From Drosophila persimilis (Eukaryota > Arthropoda > Insecta > Diptera > Drosophilidae), in the NCBI RefSeq assembly GCF_003286085.1, contig NW_020825288.1:17670001-17734000 (forward strand): DNA of 64,000 nt, written 5' to 3'. The position numbers were made by a program, and so were the translations under genes. Of the stretch, positions 49,831 to 63,939 are shown one piece after another; the stretch's first letter is position 1; every line of letters begins with the position of its first letter. Below the pieces are notes generated by a model. It did no database searches and was not told the DNA's origin. It saw nothing but the letters and a program-made list of their open reading frames with translations.

Positions 49831-51732
49831 TGCCATTGCTAACAACAGCAATGAATGCGCCAAGAGGCAGGCACCCCCATCGGACCCCGACACGGCAAGA
49901 TCCATCGTGGAGGAACTTTTTCCGTACAGGGCTGACCTCATCGGGGATGTCCGCTGCCTCACACTGCAACCGCCCAGTCAGGCGCACATCGAGGAGGTGT
50001 CACTCGAGGAAGTCGAACGCGCAGCCAGGAGCATCAGCCCGAACAAGGCTCCTGGGCCGGACTCTATCCCGAACATAGCCCTCTTGCTCGCCCTCTCCAC
50101 GCGTCCGGACATCTTTGCGAAGCTGCTCAATCGGTGCCTTCGTGAAGGAGTGTTCCCTGTGAGGTGGAAAATCCAGAAGCTAGTGCTTAGGCAAGCCGCC
50201 GGGGACAGCGTCGTCGTATAGGCCTATCTGCCTGATCGACACCACGGGTAAACTGCTAGAGAAGGTTGTTTGCGCGCGGCTGGAACGCTCCATCGCGGAG
50301 GCTGGCGACCTCTCACCGCACCAATACGGCTTTCGCAAGGCCCGATCCATTGCCGGCACTCGGTGGAAAGGCGGAGAGAAAGAGTACTGTCTAGTAGTCA
50401 CTCTAGACATTAAGAACGCGTTCAACACGGCGAGGTGGAGCTGCATCCTAAGGGAGCTGGAGAGTTTCGACACACCCAGGTACCCACCCAGGCGTCCCGC
50501 AGGGTTCAGTGCTGAGCCCCACACTGTGGAACGCAATGTACGACGGTATCTTGCGATTCAGCCTCCCCCACGGAGTACACATGGTGGGTTTTGCAGACGA
50601 TGTGACAGTCCTAGTGGTGGCAAAAGACCTGTCCGTCGAGGAAACGACCTGCAACCAGACGATAGCGCGCATCCAACAGTGGCTGGACCTGGTCGGGCTC
50701 GAACTCGCACCCCACAAAACAGAGGCAGTGCTGGTATCCAGCCGGAAGAAAGTCGAGACGGCCAACATCTCAGTGGCAGGTACCCTGGTTTCGTCTAAGC
50801 GCGCTAGCAAATTCCTTGGTGTCCTGGTGGACACACGTCTCTGCTTTCGGGAGCACTTGGCCTACATGGGCACGAAGGCGGCGACCACCAACGGTGCGCT
50901 CTCGAGGCTAATGCTGAACACCCGAGGACCAAAGCTATGGCGGCGACAACTGCTAACGAGTGTCACGAGATCGGTGATGCTATATGCGGCGCCAATCTGG
51001 GCAAAGGCCCTTCAAACAGCGAGCTACGCACGGGGTCTGGCAGCCACGAACCGCCTTCCGAACGGTCTCGGACGAAGCAGCACACGTGATCGCGGGCATA
51101 GCACCCCTGGAATTCCTAGTGGAGGAACGGTCCACCTACTACCAGGAAACACATGGCAGAGTAATGGACGTGGCTGCGAAAAGGCAGGTACGCATGGCGT
51201 GCAAACAGCGCTGGGACACGACCACTAAGGAGCGTTGGACCCACCAGCTTATCCCGTCCATCGACGCGTGGGTAAACGGAAGTAAGCACGGGCAGGTCAA
51301 CTTTTACCTGACCCAGCTCCTCAGTGGTCACGGCTGCTTCCGAAGCTACCTTCATCGCTTCGGGCATGCGGACTCCGCAGAATGCTCTTGGTGCGGGCAC
51401 TACGTAAAGGAGGATGCCGAACATGTAATATTTTCGTGTGGCAGGTTCGCAGCGCTGCGCCAGCGGCTAGAAGAAGCGCTGGGTGGGGCCGTAGTCAAGC
51501 AGAACTTGGTGCCGTGCATGCTCCTGTCCCCGGAAAACTGGGAGGCGACGAGCTACTTCCCGGCGACCATTATGAGGGAACTGCGCGCTGTTGAGCACCA
51601 GACAAGAGTCCAGTTAGACTAAACGAAGCCTGCACATGTGTGAAGCATTGCTTCACGGCCGTACCACACATGTTGTGTGGCCCATAGCCTAACTTCTAAT
51701 ATAGTTTGCTTTAAGTATAAAATAAGTTGTAA
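49831..51732 (+). mobile_element. 5'-truncated R1-clade non-LTR retrotransposon flanked by a 16-bp target-site duplication
   Basis: Open from 49832 in the reverse transcriptase region. NKAPGPDSIPN, RPICLIDTTGKLLEK, GVPQGSVLSPTLWN and GFADDV (catalytic Asp pair at 50596-50601) are RT blocks. The C-terminal zinc knuckle is CSWCGHYVKEDAEHVIFSC (C-x2-C-x9-H-x4-C). The frame ends at TAG/TAA-type stops around 51620. ATACCATACAGACCAT stands immediately before (49815-49830) and after (51733-51748) the insert, a target-site duplication. It is dead: 5' truncated, frameshifts near 50214 and 51045, and a deletion near 50480. The ACAY-like target resembles that of Waldo elements in the R1 clade. Confidence 0.8.
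49832..51622 (+). pseudogene. R1-clade ORF2 (reverse transcriptase) pseudogene
   Basis: Fragments in three frames: 49832-50213 (N-terminal RT, SPNKAPGPDSIPN), 50214-50480 (RPICLID to the LDIKNAFN block), 50490-51040 (GVPQGS, FADD, thumb), and about 51045-51622 (AFRTVSDEAAHVIAG to the zinc knuckle and VQLD stop). Each shift is seen as a protein match jumping frame. No endonuclease domain is present because the element is truncated at its 5' end. Confidence 0.8.
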
Positions 51733-51904
51733 ATACCATACAGACCATACATACATACCATACATTTGGCTTGCTTTGTGTTGTTTTGCATTGGTTTTGT
51801 ATCTGGAGCCAACAGTCCGCCGGACATTAGCGAGGTGTGACTCGTCGTGAAGGGGAAAGGTGTTTTGGGGGGTAGGAAGGCCATATCGCTTTCATTTTAA
51901 GAAA

Positions 51905-52618
51905 ATGACCGCTAAAGAGGGGAAGCCAATGTTGCTGCCACGGCCGTTATTAAATGTTTACGATTCTGTTCCGGAAAACCCCCATTCATCCGGAAACCGA
52001 CACCGAGCACCACCGATTACCACTACTACCACTACCCATCTACGCATTTGAAAAACGAATTTAAACATGAAGAAATCGGCCCGACAACAGCAGCAAACTC
52101 AATCGGAAAAGAAGGCAAATAAAAAAACAACATCAACATCATCATCGTCGCCATCAACGCCGCCGCCCACAACAGAGGCGGCGACTGCATCAGCGAAGAC
52201 AACAACAACAACAACAGCAGAAGCGGCGGCAATAATGGCTGCTGCAACAGCCGTAGCGCTAAAACAACCACAAACAACTCCTCAAGCTACAACACCAATG
52301 GCATACCCATTGACAGCGACGACAACAATACCAGCTACAGCATCAGCTACAGCATCAACTACAGCATCAGCATCAACTACAGCGTCAGCACCAGCTACAG
52401 CTACGACTACAACATCAACTACAACATCAGTTGCAGCACCGACTGCAACAACTACTCATCGAGACACTCCAACAGTGCCGATGACAGCAGCTGCAGCAGC
52501 AGCAACATCAACAACTCCACCATCCGTTGTCCTATCAGTGGTTAGAAAAGGCAAAACATTCGCATCGCTATTCAAAGGCTTCTGCTGGTGTCACACGGGC
52601 CACTTGACGGGGCAGTAA
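51905..52618 (+). pseudogene. Retrotransposon ORF1-like frame, Thr/Ala-rich, with internal stop
   Basis: One frame runs from ATG (51905) MTAKEGKPMLLPRPLLNVYD through a TGA at 52049-52051, then KTNLNMKKSARQQQQTQSEK and a long Thr/Ala/Pro/Ser-rich low-complexity tract to a stop at 52616-52618. The position between a leader and endonuclease remnants suggests ORF1 of a non-LTR element. No zinc knuckle is visible, so the call rests on context. Confidence 0.35.
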
Positions 52619-52639
52619 CTGCATCGCCTCTTGAAAGAT

Positions 52640-53405
52640 GCAGTCATTGCATGTCAACGTCCAAATAAAAGGCAATACCAATATGGACACAAACCCAATG
52701 GCCACGAAACCAAATGACAAAACGAACAATAATACAACAACAACAACAATGACAATAAGCCAGGCATTGGGTCAGCATACGAAAAACAATAGATCGACTC
52801 CAACATCACCGATATCAATCGTGGCCAATCGTTGGCCGAGTTCCCATCGGATCATCTCGGTATTGAGATTCGTCTCAATCTAAACGGTCATCAATTGCAG
52901 TATTGTGATCCAATTGAATATAAACTATTCAACAAAATCGACACAATCAAATGGAACGCAATCATACTGAGACATCTACGTGCACACGGAGATGTTGAGA
53001 ATACAAGAAACATCGATGAGACAACCGTTGATCGTCACATTGAGCACTTCAATACGGCAATCGATAACATCCCCGGATACAATGATAACGACAACGATGA
53101 TGATGAAATGCAAAACGTTCAAGCTCAGTAAATACTGTCGCGAACTGATTGTTTGTAAAACACTACTCAGACATGGCCTACACCGACTGCACGCCCAACT
53201 CAGTGAACAGCGTAGGATCAATATAAAACGTTTGATAGCAATCCTTACCAAAGACATAAACAAGAAAATCAAATTCGCCGAGCTAAAAAACATCGAAAGG
53301 CAAATCATTAATCCATCCAAAATTAGTATCAAATCGTTGAGTAAAAACAACAACAGCAACACAATCGATACAGCTATTGAACTGACCGACTATGAGCATA
53401 CATAG
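52640..53405 (+). pseudogene. Non-LTR endonuclease and linker remnant
   Basis: A frame through DSNITDINRGQSLAEFPSDH and LGIEIRLNLNG marks the C-terminal end of an APE-type endonuclease (SDH motif). Downstream, after a frameshift around 53110, comes KCKTFKLSKYCRELIVCKTL and a basic helical stretch as found between endonuclease and RT. The RT is absent; unrelated sequence starts at about 53410. Confidence 0.5.
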
Positions 53406-53730
53406 CCCACAAAGTGGCAATGTTTCGATGCGACGTGACATAATGGCCATGCTTTTTGTTCTGTTATAGCGCTGCCAATCTCTTCAAATACGCTGCACAA
53501 TCGGACTGCCAACACTCAACTATCGACTTAATGGCAGTGCCTCGCGGTTGCCTATATAAATTCTAGTTTTGTGCACTCACACAAAATGTATTGTAATGTA
53601 ATGTAAACCATTTAGACATAAAATTACCGCCTAGAGCCTGAACGCACAGGCGGGAGATGTTAGCTCGGCACAATGGGAAGCATTGGGAATGCAAAAACCT
53701 TAGACATTTCAAGTCAAGGACGAGCGTGCC

Positions 53731-53963
53731 CACAGAATTGTCACCAAGGGTCTGCACCATTCCACTGACATCTTGGAAATAAAGGAAAGCCCTAGCGGCT
53801 AAAGGCCACACCGTACGGGGCATGGAAATAAAAAACGCAAGTAGCCGTAGCAACAATAAGCCGTTGGCTAGGTTCTTTGTTAATTTGGAACCGGTCAGCA
53901 ACAACAAGGAGGCCTATGGCATCAAAAGTGTACGTCATTGTGTCATTTCCATCGAGCCACCTT
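53731..53963 (+). mobile_element. jockey-type ORF1 (gag) fragment with PRE_C2HC-like motif
   Basis: Plus frame HRIVTKGLHHSTDILEIKES, then a one-base shift near 53800, then KGHTVRGMEIKNASSRSNNK and PLARFFVNLEPVSNNKEAYG, IKSVRHCVISIEPP. This is the domain preceding the CCHC knuckles of jockey-group ORF1 proteins. The knuckles themselves are absent. It is truncated on both sides and separate from the 49391-53604 element. Confidence 0.7.
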
Positions 53964-54197
53964 GTGACGGCGCTACGACCGCTGTATGCTCTCCGCGCCG
54001 GGGAAATTTGTTTGATCTCTGGATGTGGTATCTGAAAAAGTCTCATGGTTCAAGGAAAAGGCGTGGATTAAGCGGTAGAAAGAAATAGGGTTATTGGTAT
54101 TATTCTTAAAAGGTACAGAGTTTGGTCTCGGGTCTTCCTTCGCTGTCGGCTTTCGTGTTGGCCGCACGTGGCGGATAGCTGCGTGTTGGTCTTTGTC

Positions 54198-54985
54198 GCG
54201 GAGGTTTTATTTGGCTCCGAGTAGAAGATTGGGTGCGGAGGTTTAAGTGAGCTCCAAGAAGATTCGTTGCGGAGGTTTAAGCGCGTTCCGAGGTGACAAT
54301 TTTTGGCGGAGGTTTAAGTGCGCTTCGAGAGAAATTGGGATGCGGAGGTTTAAGTGCGCTCCGAGGTATGTTGGGATTCGAAGGTTTATGTGAGCTCCAA
54401 GAAGATACGTTGCGGAGGTTTAAGTGCGCTCCGAGGTATGTTGGGATGCGGAGGTTTAAGTGCGCTCCGAGGTGACAATTTTTGGCGGAGGTTTAAGTGC
54501 GCTCCGAGGTATGTTGGGATGCGGAGGTTTAAGTGAGCTCCAAGAAGATACGTTGCGGAGGTTTAAGCGCGTTCCGAGGTGACAATTTTTGTCGGAGGTT
54601 TAAGTGCGCTTAGAGAGAAATTGGGATGCGGAGGTTTAAGTGCGCTCCGAGGTATGTTGGGATTCGAAGGTTTATGTGAGCTCCAAGAAGATACGTTGCG
54701 GAGGTTTAAGCGCGTTCCGAGGTGACAATTTGTGGCGGAGGTTTAAGTGCGTTCCGAGAGAAATTGGGATGCGGAGGTTTAAGTGCGCTCCAAGAAGATA
54801 CGTTGCGGAGGTTTAAGCGCGTTCCGAGGTGACAATTTTTGGCGGAGGTTTAAGTGCGCTCCGAGGTATGTTGGGATGCGGAGGTTTAAGTGAGCTCCAA
54901 GAAGATACGTTGCGGAGGTTTAAGCGCGTTCCGAGGTGACAATTTGTGGCGGAAGTTTAAGTGCGCTCCGAGAGGGATAGGAGGA
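54198..54985. repeat. Minisatellite with higher-order structure, about 21 units of 33-37 bp
   Basis: Every unit begins GCGGAGGTTTAAGTGCGCTC (or a close variant) and ends in one of four tails: GAGGTATGTTGGGAT (B), AAGAAGATACGTT (C), GAGGTGACAATTTTTG (D), GAGAGAAATTGGGAT (E). The tails recur mainly in the order C-D-E-B. Plus-strand open frames here (GGLSALRGMLGC...) are artefacts of the array. Confidence 0.95.
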
Positions 54986-55105
54986 ACGCTGGGACTGTTG
55001 GTGGTTGCTGCCGATGTTTACCTCTCCATGGCCGGAGCCGAACTGATCATGATCGCTCTGGCTGTGCTCGTTTTATTTCCGAAAAGAAGCTCTTCCGTAC
55101 GGGCA

Positions 55106-55182
55106 TGTTCCTAACGCGTTTGTGCTGATCAGCTGTTTTTCGTCCTGGTGTGTTCCTAACGCGTTTTGTGCTGATGAGCTGA
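55106..55182. repeat. 45-bp tandem duplication
   Basis: TGTTCCTAACGCGTTTGTGC followed by TGATCAGCTG occurs at 55106 and again, slightly changed, at 55151. It directly follows the minisatellite array. Confidence 0.8.
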
Positions 55183-55697
55183 TAATGTGCCCGTTGGTGT
55201 TCGGGTTGTGGTCACACTTGATAAGCTCAGATGTGGGTGTGACCGTTGGCGGCTGTGCTGTGGGCACATTGGGGATGATCGTCTGCTAGTGGTTTAATGT
55301 TTATTTTGTTTCTTTGTTGGTTTTTCTGTTTATTTTCTTTGTAATTTTATGGCAGGTCTTCATGTAGCTTATCTCTTAGGTGCTATTTATTCTTATATCG
55401 GTATATCGGTATATAATGGTATATACAATCTATATACAATCATCAATCTATTAAATTTCATTTTCAACGGTATACAGCAATCCAATAAAAGCAAGTGTTT
55501 AAAATAAACCAGTAAATTAGAAAATAGATGTACCAATCGGATAAAATTTTGTGGGCATAGCTAAATGTTTTATCTAGCTTATAATATTCCATGGAATATC
55601 AGAAACGAGGAATATGTAAAATAGAACTGGAATTCGTCAGTATATTTACGGTATATTTTTAAAATGAGACGGTATATTTTTGTATATTTCTGAGGGT

Positions 55698-55708
55698 CGG
55701 TCACACTG
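55698..55708 (+). promoter_or_regulatory. Motif 1 (M1BP) core promoter element upstream of pink
   Basis: CGGTCACACTG fits the Drosophila Motif 1 consensus YGGTCACACTR exactly, 136 bases before the pink ATG. Motif 1 marks housekeeping-type promoters, and its orientation agrees with plus-strand pink. The TSS is expected at or just after it. Confidence 0.7.
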
Positions 55709-55843
55709 GTCAGAGTGTGGTTCTTTGATAAAAATTATAAATAATTATTATTAAAATAGCTCAATAGTTGGTATACACTCAAGATACGCTGTTTAGCCGA
55801 CGCGCTATGTTTTTAAAGACCAGTTGGTGAAATCAGAAGTTGC

Positions 55844-58481
55844 ATGATGGCGGATGAGTATTGTCTGACGAACTTTATTGATTTTTCGTTGTCTTTGTCG
55901 CTGCCACTGAAGCACAATCGAATAAAGGTACATATTAGCTCATCTGCAATCTAATGCACCGCACTCGACCATTGTACAACGTCTTCTTTTCCCGCAGTAC
56001 ACATGCTTCGACATCTCCGACAGCTACATTATCTTTGGAGCTTCCTCCGGCTCCCTCTATTTATTCAATCGCAACGGAAAGTTTCTGCACCTCATCCCTA
56101 ACAAACATGGAGCCATCACCAACCTGAGCATATCAGCCAACAACAAGTACGTTGCCTTCTCCACTCAGCGATCCCTTATTTGCGTGTACGTTGTGAACCT
56201 GTCCGCCCAGGCTACGCCGCAGGTGATCGTCACTCATCTGGACCAATCTGTCCAGGTCAGCTGCATCCATTGGACGCAGGACGAGAAGCAATTCTACTAT
56301 GGTGACTCTCGGGGCCAGGTGAACCTTGTCCTGCTCTCTTCCTTCATAGGCCACAGTCTGCTGCTCAACATGACTGTGCACCCCTTACTCTATCTCGACT
56401 CGCCCATTGTCCAGATCGATGACTTCGAATCCCTGCTCCTGGTGTCGAACTGCACCAAATGCATACTCTGCAATACCGAGTACGAGGAGTACAAACAGGT
56501 GATTATAGGTTAAACGAAGTCAGTACAAGTTTAGTCAGTACAACTGTTTTCCTCTTTACCCTATGTGTAGATCGGCAACCGTCCTCGTGATGGCGCCTAC
56601 GGCGCCTGCTTTTTCATTTCGCCCCACGAGTCAGTGCAGCCTTCGCGCATCTACTGCGCACGGCCCGGTACCCGAATCTGGGAGGTGGACTTTGAGGGCG
56701 AAGTCATCCAGACCCATCAGTTTAAGACCGCCCTGGCCACGGCCCCCGCCAAGATACAGAAAACCACCAACGTAGACAACAACGCAGACGAGCTGGACTC
56801 CAACGACGAGTTGCTGGACTACCAGCCGCAGCAGTTGCAGTTCTCTAGGGTGCAGAGGCTTAGCCATGATTTTCTATTGGCCTACACCGAGCTGGGGCTC
56901 TACATCTTCGACGTGCGGAACTCGTCCGTAGTCCTGTGGTGCAACCAGTTCGAGCGGATTTTGGACTGCCGTGTATCCGGAATGGAGATATTTGTGTTCA
57001 CGCAGACGGGTTCATTGTACAGCGTGCAGCTGCAGACACTCCACGGGTATTCCATCAGTCTAATGCATCAGTCGAAGTTGCTCCAATGCGCGAATCTACT
57101 GCGGCAGCATGTGAAGTACTTTGCGGACAAGGCCAGGGAAAACTACGAGCTGAAGTTGCTCAATCAGCTTAAGCAACTGCTGATCGAAAGACAGGAGTAC
57201 GAGCTCCTGAACGACATTTCCGTAATCTTCGATGCTATAGCTCAGTGCACAGGAACTGCGCTGGATACCCAAAGCTCTGGCGGCAGCTCGGCCGCCACCG
57301 AGCGTAGCGGAAGCATGAGAGCTATTGCAGTAAGCACCACCAAGGGCCCGCCAAAGGGTGTGTATGTCCTGGAGAACGCCTTTTGCGATAATCTAAAGCA
57401 ACAGCCGAAGTCCGGACACTTTAAGGATGCCCTACTTACCGTCACCGGCAAGTTTGGAAAGAACATCATCAAATACAAGTTCAACATATTCGCAGAAGAG
57501 CAGCAACAGCTGGTGAGAGAGCTCATTCCAGCCAGTGAGCGGTCTCTACCATTTAAGGACATCAAGGCCCGATACGAATCGGGTGATGTTGGGGAGGAGG
57601 AGATCGTGAGCCGCTGCAAGCGACCTACGCCGCAAGCGCCCCACATCAGCCCCGAGGAGAAGACCATCTACAACCTCTATCTTATCTGCAAGAGCGCCAA
57701 GTTCAGTCGGACGCACTGCGTTGAGCGCTATCGAGCCGTCTTCGATGAGTACGCAGCCAGCGAGCTGATAGCTCTGATGGGCAAGCTGGCCCAATTGATG
57801 GTGGAGCACGGAGATGGGCAGGAGCAAGCAGAACGAAATTGCTACGAAATGTACTTTAACTATTTGAACCCCGAGCTCATCTGGGAGGTGGATGACTCCA
57901 CACGGGACTACATTGCCAGTGGATTTGTGCTCCTCAATGCCCCGCAGTGTATGGAGATCGTTAGATGCGACCACTGCGCCTTCCCTCTGCGGTTCGACAA
58001 CGCCTGCCAGTACCACGAACTTGGAGCCGTCCTGCTTCGCTACTTCTGGTCTCGCAACGAGCAACTCAAGTGCTTCGATGTGGTACAAGCCGTTCCTGCC
58101 CTGCTCGATGTCCTGGCCAAGTTCTATTTGGCCGAGCAGAACCTCGATAAAGTCCTCCCCATTGTACTCAACTATGGACAGCCGGAGCTGCTCTTGGACG
58201 TGGGCCGACAGCTCAACGTGTCTGCCTGGGCCCGCTGCTTCGAGCAGTTTGCGGAGCTGCAGCGTGGACGCCTAATCTGCGTAAACTGCGAGTGCGTGTC
58301 GAGCGTGGAACAGGACCAGCTGACGCGACATTTCTTTTACACTTGGAACTGCTTCCTTAACATCGCCCTCGACCACCTGACGGCCAGCGACACGTTGTCC
58401 CTGATCTTTAAGTGGAGCTCGTACATTCCGAACGATGCCATTGACAGAGAATTCTATTCCAGATGCTTGATCAAGGGCTAG
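55844..58481 (+). CDS. p: pink, HPS5 homologue (BLOC-2 subunit)
   Basis: Three exons, 55844-55927, 55998-56498 and 56571-58481, join in phase 0 to give 831 residues, close to the length expected for fly HPS5. Introns are 70 and 72 bp with good GT-AG ends. Start [20 protein letters not shown] (a second Met follows at once). Residues of about 29-330 form the N-terminal WD40-like beta-propeller ([77 protein letters not shown]). The C-terminal half is helical and Cys-rich near the end (CVNCECVSS). Pink with HPS3 and HPS6 homologues makes BLOC-2, which routes cargo to lysosome-related organelles; loss lightens eye colour in Drosophila. The gene looks intact and single. Promoter: Motif 1 at 55698. 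Confidence 0.95.
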
Positions 58482-59552
58482 TCCCAGCAGAACGACGATG
58501 CGACTTGCATACGAGATACTGCACAGGGTTTAGTTAATACATATATAGCATATGTAGCATATACATACATACATACATATACATCTACATATATTTACAC
58601 ACAGCTAACTATATATATAGCAATATATGTCCGTATTTAATGTTTCCACTATGTAATCTCAAGCTAGGACAGAAGCTATAGCCAATACCAAAAGCATTTA
58701 TTCTATATAAAAATGTACACATCCATATACACACACATAAATTCCAAGGACGGCTAGCCGTTGGATGAATTATAAATTTGTTGGTTAGTGTAATCCTTCA
58801 GCTGGATCATATTCATGTCTCTCAATGCATTTTCGGTATATGTATGGAAGTCGAACTGAGGAAAAGAAAAACCACGGCATTTGAAACGATGAATGGTAGT
58901 TGTTATGAAACATTGTATAAATTGGTTCGACACCTATCATAATCCCCGGAATTTCCGCCAATATTATCTATCTCAAAATCTAAAAAAAAAGGTGTCAAGA
59001 GATTTCAGTCAAATTATCTGTGAAACGAATTCCTATTTTGAGGACCTTGACCAGTCAGATTATTAGCATGAACGTTGAATAAAGTCCAAAGAAGACTGTA
59101 AGTAAAAAGTGGCGGTTTCCTACTTAGGCCAAGGATTTGTCACCCTCTAATTTAAACCATATTTATTCCAGTTTTAACTTATATGCGTTTTGCGTCAGAT
59201 CCCAAAATAGGAGGGCGTCGTACGCTTTAAAAAAAATTCCAACACAAATTTTTTTGGCAAAAGTTATACAAAATTAAGTCAGCTTCACAAGATTTCTCTT
59301 CCATTCGAAAATCATCCAATTGCCGCCCTCGATACTGCCGCAGTCCGGCAGCGCCATAGAAAAATATATTATCATCATTGTCATCTCTAGCAGCCCGTAA
59401 TAGGCAAGTTTCCCCCTGCAAAACCATCTATATAGCCATCGAATATTAAATAAATTCAATGCACCAGTATTAGAGCGGATCTGAAGCCTGGGAGATTGGG
59501 TTTCCACATCCATTTTAAATCCGAAATCCTACTCTTCTCTTTCGAAAGATAT
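58482..59552. other. Intergenic between pink and belle; possible small minus-strand gene unresolved
   Basis: The pink 3' UTR is ATAC/TATA-rich (58540-58620) with no clear AATAAA. On the minus strand, 59513-59274 is open for 79 codons (MDVETQSPRLQIRSNTGALN...), and 58856-58755 could be a terminal exon behind acceptor TTTTCCTCAG (FDFHTYTENALRDMNMIQLK). I could not connect them by a good donor in phase, and neither is recognised. A short gene divergent from belle is possible. Confidence 0.3.
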
Positions 59553-59560
59553 TATCGATA
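59553..59560. promoter_or_regulatory. DRE (TATCGATA), belle promoter
   Basis: A perfect, palindromic DRE consensus, 573 bases upstream of the belle ATG. DREF/DRE promoters are usual for constitutive Drosophila genes. The belle 5' UTR probably starts within the next 50-400 bases; a divergent minus-strand transcript is also possible. Confidence 0.65.
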
Positions 59561-60133
59561 GTGTCTTCGATGGTTTTGCAGCCCTCTAATTCCCTCACGA
59601 ACGGCCTTGTTCTCTCGCTCTTTGTGTGAGCGATTGGTTGAGAGTTTCTTTCTAGAGGTGAGACGATGTGTCAGCGATGGTTTTGCAGCCCTCCAATTCT
59701 TTCATTTTCTTCTCATCTCTGATTTAGACACGCGTCTGAGCATAAAAAACGCGAACTCGTCGGAAAAATTAAAATTTCCAAGCGTAGCACAATTACAAAA
59801 ACCGCTTGTAATTGTCGAGGCACAAGCAGGCCGTATAAGTTCGAAGTTGATCGATTCAAAAATTGAACAAAGGAACTGTGAGAAGTACAGACTTCATTTG
59901 AAATTCCACATAAGAACGTAGTAGCAGCAGCTTGTGGAACGTAAGAAGTCGGAAAAACTAATGAAAAACGTATAGACACAAAGTGCAACACAAATACTAA
60001 AGAAAGAGAGAAACAATTTTCACACATCTTTTTTTGTCGCAAATAGCAAGTGTGCACCCGAACAAAGCGTAACAACTGCAAAATTTTCCTAAACGGAAAG
60101 CAAGAAAAAACAAGCAACTGATTGGAGGATAAT

Positions 60134-63834
<3,701 letters not shown>

Positions 63835-63939
63835 GAAAGGCCTCATCCGCAGGGCCAGGGGTACCAACGGCCTGTGTACGCCACGCCGAGGGAGCAGCAG
63901 CAGCAGTCGCACTCGCATCATAGCAACTTTCGCAATTAA
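63835..63939 (+). CDS. In-frame 34-codon extension after the belle TGA (possible readthrough)
   Basis: Immediately after CAA-TGA the same frame stays open for 34 codons to TAA (63937-63939). It reads ERPHPQGQGYQRPVYATPRE, then four Gln, then SHSHHSNFRN. The composition (Gln, His, Arg, Tyr, Ser) is like the low-complexity ends of Belle-type proteins and unlike random 3' UTR; it is GC-rich until the TAA and AT/GA-rich straight after. The stop context TGA-G is not the leakiest. It could be a readthrough peptide, a recently truncated C-terminus, or chance. Confidence 0.35.
   Translation, partial: ERPHPQGQGYQRPVYATPREQQQQSHSHHSNFRN

Larger units (their letters stand above)
49391..53604 (+). mobile_element. 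Decayed LOA/I-like non-LTR retrotransposon, interrupted by a nested R1-clade element
   Basis: A plausible single element: A-rich 5' leader (49391-49814), interrupted by another insertion (49831-51732), leader continued to about 51904, an ORF1-like frame (51905-52618, with a TGA at 52049-52051), an endonuclease and linker remnant (52640-53405), and a TGTAATGTAATGTAA-type tail at about 53590-53604. The reverse transcriptase is missing, so it is internally deleted and dead. The endonuclease piece carries SDHLGIEIRLNLNG, matching the SDHxxI motif of non-LTR endonucleases. Assignment to LOA (for example Bilbo) or I clade is tentative. Confidence 0.5.

Noticed and set aside
54293-54536. Repeated peptide GGLSALRGMLGCGGLSALRG
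   Set aside because: Direct translation of the minisatellite; unit lengths of 33-37 bp change frame, so no continuous protein exists.
58482-58640. Long in-frame open extension after the pink TAG
   Set aside because: After a few codons it becomes a TATACATA simple tract (Tyr/Ile/Thr repeats), which stays open by composition; unlike the belle extension it does not look coded.
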